Of a stretch of DNA of 64,000 nucleotides, positions 44,781 to 52,557 are shown piece by piece. Both the position numbers and the translations under genes were made by a program. Location: NCBI RefSeq assembly GCF_000621505.1, contig NZ_KK211292.1, forward strand, positions 144,505 through 208,504. The letters run 5' to 3'. Position 1 is the first letter of the stretch. Each line of letters begins with the position of its first letter. The notes under the pieces are model-generated. The model worked only from the letters and a program-made list of their open reading frames with translations, was not told the origin of the DNA and did no database searches. This stretch comes from Ruminiclostridium cellobioparum DSM 1351 = ATCC 15832 (lineage in GTDB: Bacteria > Bacillota > Clostridia > Acetivibrionales > DSM-1351).

Positions 44781-47700
44781 ATGGAAACCTGTGTAAACAA
44801 AAAAAACAGACCGGAAAATGAAGAGATTTTTTCATACTGGAAGGAATATCTTAGCGGCTTTGAACAAGATACGATTTTTCCGAAATTCAACAAAGCAAAC
44901 AAAAGTAATATTTATATACAGGAAGAAGTTTTCATTGAGCTGAATGAAAAGCTGACCCAAAACATGAAGGAAATGGCCCTAAGGCATCATGTATCCATGG
45001 ATATAATAGCGGAAGCTATTTGGGGAATTATCCTCCAAAAATACAATAATACTAACGACGTATTATTTGGATTGGTAGTGAAGGAAAATCAGGTAGAGGA
45101 CACAGTTGTTCCATTAAGAGTCAAATGTGATGGAGACACCTGCTTCAATCAGCTTCTGGCATGTTTGGAAACACACAAATCAAAAGCGGGACAGGCTGGA
45201 ACCATGGATATTAACGAAATCCAATCACGTTTGGGAGAGAACCGGAAGCTTGCCACCCATATTATGTTCATTGGTAAGCAAACTATAAAGGGAAAAGGTG
45301 ACAAATCTGCGCTTCAAAATAGCATGAGGCATTGTGGGGGTCAAGAACAGAATGCTTATGATTTTTCAATCAAAATAGCTTTTGGAAATAAGATGTGCAT
45401 TCAGTTTAGCTATAATGCAGCTGTCTTTGACAAAAAATTAGTAGAAGCCGCGGGAGACCATTTTACTAAAGTAGCACAAATAGTAACACAAACGGATGAG
45501 GTTAAAGTTTATGAGATAGACCTGTTAACTGAAAAAGAAAAAAATATGATTATAGGTACCTTTAATCATACCATATCCGAATATCCACGCAATAAAACGA
45601 TACACCAGTTATTTGAAGAGCAGGTGAACAAAACTCCTAATCAGATAGCCGTTGTATTTGGACATACAAAGCTGACATATAAGGAACTCAATTTACGGGC
45701 AAACCGGCTGGCTTCAATATTGAAAGAAAGGGGTACAGGCGCTGAAAGCATCGTAGCTATTATGGTACAACGCTCCATTGAGTCCATTGTTGGTATGCTG
45801 GCTATATTAAAGGTCGGAGGGGCATACCTTCCTATTGACCCAGGCTATCCTGACGAAAGAAAATGTTATATGCTTCAGGACAGCGGGGCAAGGGTGCTGC
45901 TGACTACGTCAGATCTTGACCCTGTTTTTGGCGTCCAGGTACCGGAGACAGTATTCCTGGATAAACATTCACCATGCCAGGCAGAGGACATTGAAGCTGG
46001 ATGTACAGGTGCACCCGATCACCTGGCTTATATTATGTATACTTCCGGTTCTACCGGCAAGCCAAAAGGTACGATGGTCGAACACAGGAATGTTGTAAGA
46101 CTGGTCAAAAACACCAACTATATCCAATTTACTCAGGAGGATCGAATTCTTCAAACAGGTGCCATTGTTTTTGATGCCTGTACCTTTGAAATCTGGGGAG
46201 CACTTTTAAACGGACTAAGCTTATACCTGACAGAAGAGAATGTCATTTTGGATGCCAAAAAGCTTCAGAACGTCCTTGTAGAAAATAAGATAACAATATT
46301 ATGGCTTACATCCCCACTGTTTAACCAGCTGTCCGATAAAAGCCCCGAAATGTTTGCAGGGCTTAAATTCCTTCTTGTGGGGGGGGATACACTTTCACCC
46401 AGACACATCAATCATGTAATGGAGAAATGCCCGAATCTTAAAATTATTAACGGGTATGGGCCTACAGAGAATACAACTTTTTCAACATGCTTCCCAATTG
46501 ACAGAATATATGAGGAAAGCATCCCCATAGGAAAACCCATCAGCAATTCTACCGCCTATATTGTTGATCGATATCATCATTTACAGCCCGTGGGCGTATA
46601 TGGAGAGTTGTGGGTTGGAGGAGATGGTGTTGGAAGAGGATATTTAAACAGGGAGGACCTGACCTCGGAAAAATTTATAGACAACCCATTTGTAAAAGGG
46701 GATAGAATCTATAAAACCGGGGATTTGGCAAGGTGGCTTCCTGATGGAAACATTGACTTTCTGGGCAGGGTCGACAATCAGGTAAAGATTCGTGGCTATC
46801 GAATAGAGCTGGGAGAGATAGAAAACCGGTTAAAGAAGTATGATCATATCAGTGAAGCCATTGTCATGGATATGACAGATAAAAATAAGGGTAAATACCT
46901 TTGTGCTTATTTGGTTTCGGATAGGGAATTAACAGTAGCCAAATTAAAAGAACATATTCTAAAGGAATTACCAGGCTATATGGTTCCAGCATACTTTATC
47001 CGTCTCGATAAAATGCCTCTGACACCGAATGGAAAGATTGATAAAAAGAAACTTCCTGAGCCGGATACATCATCTATTAATACAGGAGCGGAATTCATCC
47101 CTCCCAGAAATGAACAGGAAGATTTGCTGGCTGAAATATGGTGTGATGTATTGGGACTTCATAAAGTGGGTATTGAAGATAATTTTTTTAATCTGGGAGG
47201 GGACTCCATCAAGGCGGTGGAGGTGGTTGCCAGAGCAGCCGAGATCGGCATGAATCTGTCTATATCGGATATATTTAGATACACAACCATTAAAGGAATG
47301 ATGGATACATGGAAAACCGGCGGACAGCAGGAAACCTTTGACCAGTTTGCAGCGGTACAGGAAAAATACAACCTGAAAGACTATCAGGTACAAGTGGACT
47401 GCAAAGGGGTAGATATGGCGTTAACCGGAGGAATTGAAGAATACCCTGTATCAAAGGAACTCAAGGTGGTAATGCAGAGGGATATAACAACATACCTTCA
47501 TAGAAGCTTGCCTCTATGTGCGATACTTGCTTGCGATAAGTATCTTCCATGGTACTTCAATAACTTTATACAGGTTTTTTCATTTACAGATTCCAATGGA
47601 TATGTGGAACTCAACTACCTTGAACCCAGAGATTGCTTTATTGAAATCGCAGACGTGGTTTGTTTGGGGTATCATTTATTAAAAAATGAAAAATCTATCC

Positions 47701-48506
47701 TTGAATTTATAATAGAAAAGCTTAATATGGGATATTACCTGGTGATGAATGTAGATGAGTTCTATCTTCCAAACAAATGGGACTACCAAAAAAATCATTT
47801 TGTGCATTCTTCACTGATCTATGGATATGACAATACGACGAAACAAATAAAAGCCATCGGGTTTAACCAGGAAAGACTTTTTACGGGACTCACTTTTGAC
47901 TATAGCGAGTTTACTGATGCTTATGAGAACGGGAAAATCCATTATAAAAATTATGCCCCATGGTGTGCCTGGTCAGCTGTACAATTGATCAGACCCAAAA
48001 GTTTTGACGGAGAATTCCCTTTTAGTACAACTAGGTTTATAAATGAATTAGAGGATTACCTCCTTTCAAGAAGTGACTTAAGGAGACTTTATACGTTTGA
48101 GTATCAGCCGGAACAAGTAGAATACGGGTTTAAGGCATACGATGTACTTATTGGAAATTTACATCATTTATTAGAGGGAAAGCTGACAATTGATTATAGA
48201 GCACTCCATTTATTGTCCGAGCATAAAAAATGTTTATATGACAGGCTTGGATATGTAATCTCAAAATATCAGTTATCAGGAAAAATTACCGGACTTCATA
48301 AACAATACATGGGAATTGTAGAGAGATGGAATGATATCAGACTTGAGTACCTTGCGCAATCCTTTGCGGAGTTTGATACCAAAAGGCTGTCCCAAGAGCA
48401 GAAGTCTATGCTTCATAATGTTATTAATAAGATCAATGAAGTTAAAAAAACAGAATATGAAATTATACAAAAGGTAGTTAAACAATTAAAATTGAATTTT
48501 ACTTAA
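44781..48506 (+). CDS. NRPS module: half condensation-A(Val)-PCP-BtrH-like
   Basis: A 1241-residue protein. ATG 44781 is chosen over 44685 because the latter lies within the previous gene and lacks a binding site. Residues 10-230 match only the C-terminal half of a condensation domain; the N-terminal half with the catalytic HHxxxDG is missing. The adenylation domain (about 265-780) has YTSGSTGKPKG near 420 and a hand-read code DAFWLGGTFK, one change from valine. The PCP has LGGDSIKAVE near 807. The last 370 residues are a second BtrH-like tail, with Cys913 (LPLCAILACDKY) and His1009 (HFVHSSLIYGYD). It is the last gene of the operon. Without an intact C domain or thioesterase, this protein may act as a stand-alone aminoacyl loader whose cargo is moved by its BtrH-like tail. 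Confidence 0.85.
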   Translation: METCVNKKNRPENEEIFSYWKEYLSGFEQDTIFPKFNKANKSNIYIQEEVFIELNEKLTQNMKEMALRHHVSMDIIAEAIWGIILQKYNNTNDVLFGLVVKENQVEDTVVPLRVKCDGDTCFNQLLACLETHKSKAGQAGTMDINEIQSRLGENRKLATHIMFIGKQTIKGKGDKSALQNSMRHCGGQEQNAYDFSIKIAFGNKMCIQFSYNAAVFDKKLVEAAGDHFTKVAQIVTQTDEVKVYEIDLLTEKEKNMIIGTFNHTISEYPRNKTIHQLFEEQVNKTPNQIAVVFGHTKLTYKELNLRANRLASILKERGTGAESIVAIMVQRSIESIVGMLAILKVGGAYLPIDPGYPDERKCYMLQDSGARVLLTTSDLDPVFGVQVPETVFLDKHSPCQAEDIEAGCTGAPDHLAYIMYTSGSTGKPKGTMVEHRNVVRLVKNTNYIQFTQEDRILQTGAIVFDACTFEIWGALLNGLSLYLTEENVILDAKKLQNVLVENKITILWLTSPLFNQLSDKSPEMFAGLKFLLVGGDTLSPRHINHVMEKCPNLKIINGYGPTENTTFSTCFPIDRIYEESIPIGKPISNSTAYIVDRYHHLQPVGVYGELWVGGDGVGRGYLNREDLTSEKFIDNPFVKGDRIYKTGDLARWLPDGNIDFLGRVDNQVKIRGYRIELGEIENRLKKYDHISEAIVMDMTDKNKGKYLCAYLVSDRELTVAKLKEHILKELPGYMVPAYFIRLDKMPLTPNGKIDKKKLPEPDTSSINTGAEFIPPRNEQEDLLAEIWCDVLGLHKVGIEDNFFNLGGDSIKAVEVVARAAEIGMNLSISDIFRYTTIKGMMDTWKTGGQQETFDQFAAVQEKYNLKDYQVQVDCKGVDMALTGGIEEYPVSKELKVVMQRDITTYLHRSLPLCAILACDKYLPWYFNNFIQVFSFTDSNGYVELNYLEPRDCFIEIADVVCLGYHLLKNEKSILEFIIEKLNMGYYLVMNVDEFYLPNKWDYQKNHFVHSSLIYGYDNTTKQIKAIGFNQERLFTGLTFDYSEFTDAYENGKIHYKNYAPWCAWSAVQLIRPKSFDGEFPFSTTRFINELEDYLLSRSDLRRLYTFEYQPEQVEYGFKAYDVLIGNLHHLLEGKLTIDYRALHLLSEHKKCLYDRLGYVISKYQLSGKITGLHKQYMGIVERWNDIRLEYLAQSFAEFDTKRLSQEQKSMLHNVINKINEVKKTEYEIIQKVVKQLKLNFT

Positions 48507-48513
48507 GCACTTG

Positions 48514-48542
48514 AAAAAAATTCTCTCAATGGTGAAGAGAAT
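48514..48542 (-). terminator. Intrinsic terminator for the minus-strand araC gene
   Basis: ATTCTCT (48520-48526) and AGAGAAT (48536-48542) form a perfect stem. On the minus strand it is followed by a run of seven T. It would end the AraC-family transcript. In the plus direction it lacks a T-tract, so read-through from the biosynthetic operon is stopped weakly at best. Confidence 0.75.
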
Positions 48543-48648
48543 ATCTAACCTTATATCCAAAAAGTGGGACTAGGTTCTAAATCCTACTTGGTTTCCAGCT
48601 TCAATTAGAGGCAGGAAAACTATTATTTAGATGGGGGCTATTTTACGC

Positions 48649-49515
48649 TTACTTATTAGTCATCCTTTCCCTAAATTCGCTGGGAGAAATCCCTTTTATT
48701 TTTTTAAAAGCACGGTTAAATGAAGACAGGCTTGAAAATCCTGAGTCAAATGCAATATCAATTATGTGTGCTTTTGGATTCGAAATCAAAAATTCTGTTC
48801 TCTTGATACGCTCAGTAGTGAGAAAATCTATAAATGTCATATCGGTATATTTTTTGAATAAATGTGAGAAATGGGACTTGCTGACCCCTATGTGATGAGA
48901 AACATCGTCGAGTGTAAGAGGTTTGGTACAGTTTTGTGATATGTAAAGGCAAGCTTCCGTAATTAGCTTGGTAGACTTATAATCTGTTTTTGCATCATCA
49001 GAGAATTCTTCTTTCTTGGCATTGACGCAGTATTGTCCGAGTTTTACGAAAAACTCCAGGAGAAGGGAATATATACGAACTTCATTAAAAAGCGTGTCTG
49101 AAAAATAAAGCTCGGGCAATTTTTTTATTAAAAAAATCATTCTGTCGGCATCAATATTCGATGGGTCATATTTAATGCACTGGTACTGGCTAAACACAGA
49201 AAAATTGCTATTAAACTCACTCATAATCATCAGTAGGTCAAGAGGGAACTGAACGAGTATAAAAGCATTTTCAGCTACATGACCAAGCGAATGCAAGTCA
49301 CCGGGGTAAATTATGACCAGGTCATTAGTTTTAAGAACATGTTCGGTGAAATTAATCGTTACTTCATTATTATCATAAAGGCTTAAAAGTATTTCAATAA
49401 AAGGATGCCAATGCAGCGTATTAGAAAAATTTATATCGATTTTCTTTGACACATTAATTTTCTTCCCACTGGTAAAATTCAATTTCTCGAAATAATTTTT
49501 CGTATGCATAAGCAA
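48649..49515 (-). CDS. AraC-family transcriptional regulator (cupin sensor type)
   Basis: A 288-residue regulator. The N-terminal half is a cupin-like sugar-sensing domain (HWHPFIEILLSL, then IIYPGDLHSLGHV). The C-terminal 100 residues carry two helix-turn-helix units: LDDVSHHIGVSKSHFSHLFKKYTDMTF and IIDIAFDSGFSSLSSFNRAFKKIKGISPSEFR. It is transcribed away from the sugar-type operon starting at 50002, the usual arrangement for a local activator. The 490-base gap between them holds a 10-bp palindrome and a promoter candidate. I infer that it controls the neighbouring catabolic operon rather than the biosynthetic one, from which it is separated by a convergent junction. Confidence 0.88.
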   Translation of the reverse strand: MLMHTKNYFEKLNFTSGKKINVSKKIDINFSNTLHWHPFIEILLSLYDNNEVTINFTEHVLKTNDLVIIYPGDLHSLGHVAENAFILVQFPLDLLMIMSEFNSNFSVFSQYQCIKYDPSNIDADRMIFLIKKLPELYFSDTLFNEVRIYSLLLEFFVKLGQYCVNAKKEEFSDDAKTDYKSTKLITEACLYISQNCTKPLTLDDVSHHIGVSKSHFSHLFKKYTDMTFIDFLTTERIKRTEFLISNPKAHIIDIAFDSGFSSLSSFNRAFKKIKGISPSEFRERMTNK

Positions 49516-49576
49516 AAATCTCCTTTATTGGTTATATAGGTGAAGCTTTGTATACATAATTAGTCTATCAGTTATG

Positions 49577-49600
49577 ATATCAAATAGCAATATTTGATAT
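49577..49600. promoter_or_regulatory. Palindromic operator candidate
   Basis: ATATCAAATA and TATTTGATAT form a perfect 10-bp inverted repeat with a 4-base spacer. It lies 62 bases from the araC start and about 180 bases upstream of the operon promoter candidate. It could bind the AraC-type regulator or another dimeric regulator. Confidence 0.45.
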
Positions 49601-49781
49601 GTCTAAAAGAAGGATATGCATACAAAGTTGACAAAGGGCTTCAATATCAATGTTTTTTTACAGGTACAATATATACAGCAAAAATAATTATAACAATATA
49701 TGCATAGGTACTACAGAATTTTTAAAGAGTAAGCAGGATGTAAAATTGATAATATATTAATTGCAAGACACATAAAAATGG

Positions 49782-49809
49782 TTTACATATATATTTGCAT
49801 ATATATAAG
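49782..49809 (+). promoter_or_regulatory. Sigma-A-type promoter candidate for the sugar operon
   Basis: TTTACA (49782-49787) and TATAAG (49804-49809) are separated by 16 bases. Transcription would begin near 49816, just ahead of the structured leader. Confidence 0.5.
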
Positions 49810-49822
49810 TTTAATAACGAGA

Positions 49823-49934
49823 CTAAAATGTCCCCTGCCTATATAGGTGGCGGGTACCGCTTCGGTTTTCAAGCGGTGAGCACATATCCATAGTGTCCAG
49901 AAAGACACATTTGCCTCGCTGAAACGTGCAGAGG
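49823..49934 (+). promoter_or_regulatory. Structured leader RNA, copy B (riboswitch-like, class not recognised)
   Basis: Second copy of the leader at 341-472. The outer helix pairs AAATGT (49826-49831) with ACATTT (49907-49912). The central hairpin CCGCTT...AAGCGG (49857-49876) replaces a U-G pair of copy A by U-A. A further hairpin is GTGTC...GACAC (49894-49908), which overlaps the outer helix. Conserved unpaired blocks include GGCGGGT, GGTGAGCA and GAAAGACA. It lies in the 5' leader of a catabolic operon, with a 12-bp hairpin between it and the first gene. Confidence 0.65.
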
Positions 49935-49936
49935 TA

Positions 49937-49967
49937 ATAAAATTTTTCTACGACCGAAAAATTTTAT
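49937..49967 (+). promoter_or_regulatory. Perfect 12-bp hairpin after the leader (expression platform candidate)
   Basis: ATAAAATTTTTC and GAAAAATTTTAT pair perfectly around TACGACC. It lies between the leader RNA core and the ribosome binding site (AAAGGGG) of the first gene. The 3' arm is T-rich, so it could act as a weak terminator or as the switching element of the leader. Confidence 0.55.
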
Positions 49968-50001
49968 TTGAACCTATGTGTTATAAGAAAGGGGTAATAT
50001 T

Positions 50002-51153
50002 TTGCGAGTATTTAAAGTGGGTATACTTGGATCGGGAGTTATAAGCAGGACATATCTTGCCGATATAAAAGCATTTTACAAAAAGCTTGAAGTAATCGCT
50101 TGTGCAGATATAGATATAGAGCTTTCGCAAAAACTGGCATCGGAGTTTGGTATAAGAAAGGCATATACGACTGAAGAATTGTTAAATGATGATGAAGTTG
50201 AGATTGTAATAAATCTCACACCACCACAGTTTCATGTTGAGTTGGGCAAGCGGATAATAACAGCCGGTAAACATCTTTTTAGCGAGAAACCGTTTGCACC
50301 CAATTTAAAAGCTGCAAAGGAAGTATTGGATTTAGCAGCTGCAAAGGGTGTTAAAGTTGGTTGTGCACCGGACACCTTTTTAGCGTCGGGGCTTCAGAGC
50401 ATGAGATACTATCTTGATGCCAAACTTATAGGAAAGCCTTTCTTTGTCACGGCGAATATGGCCACCTTCGGGGTTGAAACCTGGCACCCCAACCCTGCAC
50501 CTTTTTATACGAAGTACAGCGGCCCTTTATTTGATATGGGACCGTATTATCTCTCTGCAATTGTATCCCTGTTAGGACCGATAGAGAGCATTGCTGCTCT
50601 TGATGCAAAGGGCAGCGATACCAGACATATATATGTGGGACGAGAGGCCGGAACTGATATTGAAATAGAGATCCCCACTCATTACTCTTCCATATTGAGG
50701 TTAAAAAGCGGTGTAGTTGTGAATTTTAACGTAAGTTTTGATATTTACAGGTCGAACCTTCCGATGTTTGAAATTTATGGAGATGGCGGTACGCTCACCT
50801 ATCCGGATCCGAACTTTGGCGGCGGCACTCCCAGAGTGTATAGGAAAGAACAATACACCGACACAGTTTATCAAAAAACAGATGAAGCTATGGCGCGAAA
50901 AGATAGGTTCTATGAGCTTCCGGAGCTATTTTCCAGAGTTAAAGATTATTCAAGGGGCCTAGGTGTGCTTGATCTTGCGAAAGCTATAGAAACAAACTCG
51001 AATAACAGAGCAAATGGCAGTTTAATAATGCACATTACCGAAGCCATAGAGGGAATGATGCTTTCATCTGAAAATGGCGAGTTTTACAAAATGATAACTA
51101 CCTGTGAGAGGCCGGAGCCTTTAAAACCAGGTGGATATATGGATAGAGTTTAA
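50002..51153 (+). CDS. Gfo/Idh/MocA-family oxidoreductase
   Basis: A 383-residue NAD(P)-dependent dehydrogenase. It starts at TTG 50002, supported by AAAGGGG 9 bases upstream and by the position of the Rossmann motif GILGSGVISRTY at residues 8-19. The catalytic lysine lies in FSEKPFAPN. The C-terminal half is the substrate-binding sheet of the family. Members oxidise or reduce sugars, inositols and related polyols. It is the first gene of a ten-gene operon with an ABC sugar importer, so it probably acts early in catabolism of an imported sugar or glycoside. The substrate is unknown. Confidence 0.88.
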   Translation: MRVFKVGILGSGVISRTYLADIKAFYKKLEVIACADIDIELSQKLASEFGIRKAYTTEELLNDDEVEIVINLTPPQFHVELGKRIITAGKHLFSEKPFAPNLKAAKEVLDLAAAKGVKVGCAPDTFLASGLQSMRYYLDAKLIGKPFFVTANMATFGVETWHPNPAPFYTKYSGPLFDMGPYYLSAIVSLLGPIESIAALDAKGSDTRHIYVGREAGTDIEIEIPTHYSSILRLKSGVVVNFNVSFDIYRSNLPMFEIYGDGGTLTYPDPNFGGGTPRVYRKEQYTDTVYQKTDEAMARKDRFYELPELFSRVKDYSRGLGVLDLAKAIETNSNNRANGSLIMHITEAIEGMMLSSENGEFYKMITTCERPEPLKPGGYMDRV

Positions 51154-51189
51154 TATTTGACTGAGTAAAGTCACGAAAGGAGACAAAAA

Positions 51190-51654
51190 ATGTCAGGAGT
51201 AATTGGAACAAATTTAGTAGCACAGGTGGGATTTATCGTTAAAGATGTGGAGGCAACAAAGAAAAAGTGGGCTGAGTTTTTAGGTGTTGACGTACCTGAG
51301 ACGCAACCTATTGGTGATTATGCGGTTACAGGAACAAAGTTTAAAGGTGAACCCGCTCCAAATGCATATTGTTGGATGGCTTTCTTTGACGTTGGCCCGG
51401 GACTGCAGCTTGAACTGATTCAGCCTAACGAGGAACCTTCAACATGGAGAAACTATCTTGAGGAGAAGGGCGAGGGCATTCACCACGTTGCATTTCAGGT
51501 TAAGGATTCAAAGACTGCTGTTGTTAATGCTGAAGCTGCCGGTTTAAAGCTGGTTCAAAGAGGTGTTTATGGTGATGGCAGCGGCGAATACAATTATTTT
51601 GATGCTCCGGAGCTAAAATGTGTAATTGAGCTTCTCGAGAGTTACAAGAAGTAA
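51190..51654 (+). CDS. VOC-superfamily protein (glyoxalase/epimerase-like)
   Basis: A 154-residue protein of two beta-alpha-beta-beta-beta units, similar to methylmalonyl-CoA epimerase-like proteins. Metal-ligand positions can be read as Gln in VAQVGFIV, Glu in QLELIQP, His in GIHHVAFQV and Glu in CVIELLES. A site with Gln in first place is common in this superfamily. GAAAGGAG precedes the ATG. It probably isomerises, epimerises or cleaves a keto intermediate of the pathway. A second, diverged VOC gene closes the same operon at 58041. Confidence 0.8.
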   Translation: MSGVIGTNLVAQVGFIVKDVEATKKKWAEFLGVDVPETQPIGDYAVTGTKFKGEPAPNAYCWMAFFDVGPGLQLELIQPNEEPSTWRNYLEEKGEGIHHVAFQVKDSKTAVVNAEAAGLKLVQRGVYGDGSGEYNYFDAPELKCVIELLESYKK

Positions 51655-51693
51655 TATTAACACTAACTATAAATAGAAAGGCATGAAGCTGAT

Positions 51694-52512
51694 ATGAGAC
51701 TTGGGACATCTTCACCATTAAAACACAGCAGTCCAAAGGAATGGGCTATGAAACATAAAACCCTAGGACTTGGAACTATAAATTTCCCACTCTCTTACGA
51801 AAATGATGATGCGCTTATTGACGAGTATGTTAAAGAAGCAAGAAAAAACAACCTTGTGATAGCAGAGGTTGGAGTTTGGCGCAATACATTGGATTTAAAT
51901 GAAGATGCGCGTAAAAAGGCTGTCAAGTACGCCGTGGGGCAGCTTGAACTTGCTGACAGGATAGGTTCTCGCTGTTGTGTGAATATTATAGGGGCAAGAG
52001 GCCCTCGCTGGGATGGTGCTTATAAGGATAATTTTACAAAGGAAACCTGGAAACTGGGTGTAAAGACTATTCAGGAGATTATAGATGAGGTAAATCCTAA
52101 GAACACGTATTTTACAATCGAGTCAATGCCATGGATGTTCCCGACTGGACCGGATGAATATCTGCAGTTGCTTGAGTCTGTGGACAGAGATAGATTTGCT
52201 GTTCATATGGACATTTTTAACTGGATAACAACACCAAGAAGGTATTTCTTTAATGAGGAGTTTATATGTGAATGCTTCGAGAAACTGGGTGAGCATATAA
52301 AAAGCTGCCATCTGAAAGATGTCAGAATGGAGGACGAGTATACGCTGTTTTTTAGGGAAACCAGTGCCGGAAACGGAGGGATAAATATCAAGCACCTAAT
52401 CGAAAAAGGATTATCCTTTGATGAAAATATGCCGTTTATCATAGAGCATCTTAACACAGATGAAGAATATTTAAATAGTGTCACGTACATAAAGGCTCTA
52501 ATGACGCCCTAA
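51694..52512 (+). CDS. TIM-barrel sugar isomerase/epimerase
   Basis: A 272-residue protein of the xylose-isomerase-like TIM-barrel superfamily. Predicted metal ligands appear in order: Glu in YFTIESMPW, Asp in VHMDIFNW, His in KSCHLKDV and Glu in PFIIEHLNT. Relatives include inosose dehydratase (IolE) and sugar-phosphate epimerases. In an operon with Gfo/Idh/MocA dehydrogenases it would isomerise, epimerise or dehydrate a keto-sugar. The exact reaction cannot be read. Confidence 0.85.
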   Translation: MRLGTSSPLKHSSPKEWAMKHKTLGLGTINFPLSYENDDALIDEYVKEARKNNLVIAEVGVWRNTLDLNEDARKKAVKYAVGQLELADRIGSRCCVNIIGARGPRWDGAYKDNFTKETWKLGVKTIQEIIDEVNPKNTYFTIESMPWMFPTGPDEYLQLLESVDRDRFAVHMDIFNWITTPRRYFFNEEFICECFEKLGEHIKSCHLKDVRMEDEYTLFFRETSAGNGGINIKHLIEKGLSFDENMPFIIEHLNTDEEYLNSVTYIKALMTP

Positions 52513-52557
52513 GCGTTATATATAGTGAGTAATAATAATTTAAAAGGAGAGGGTAAA

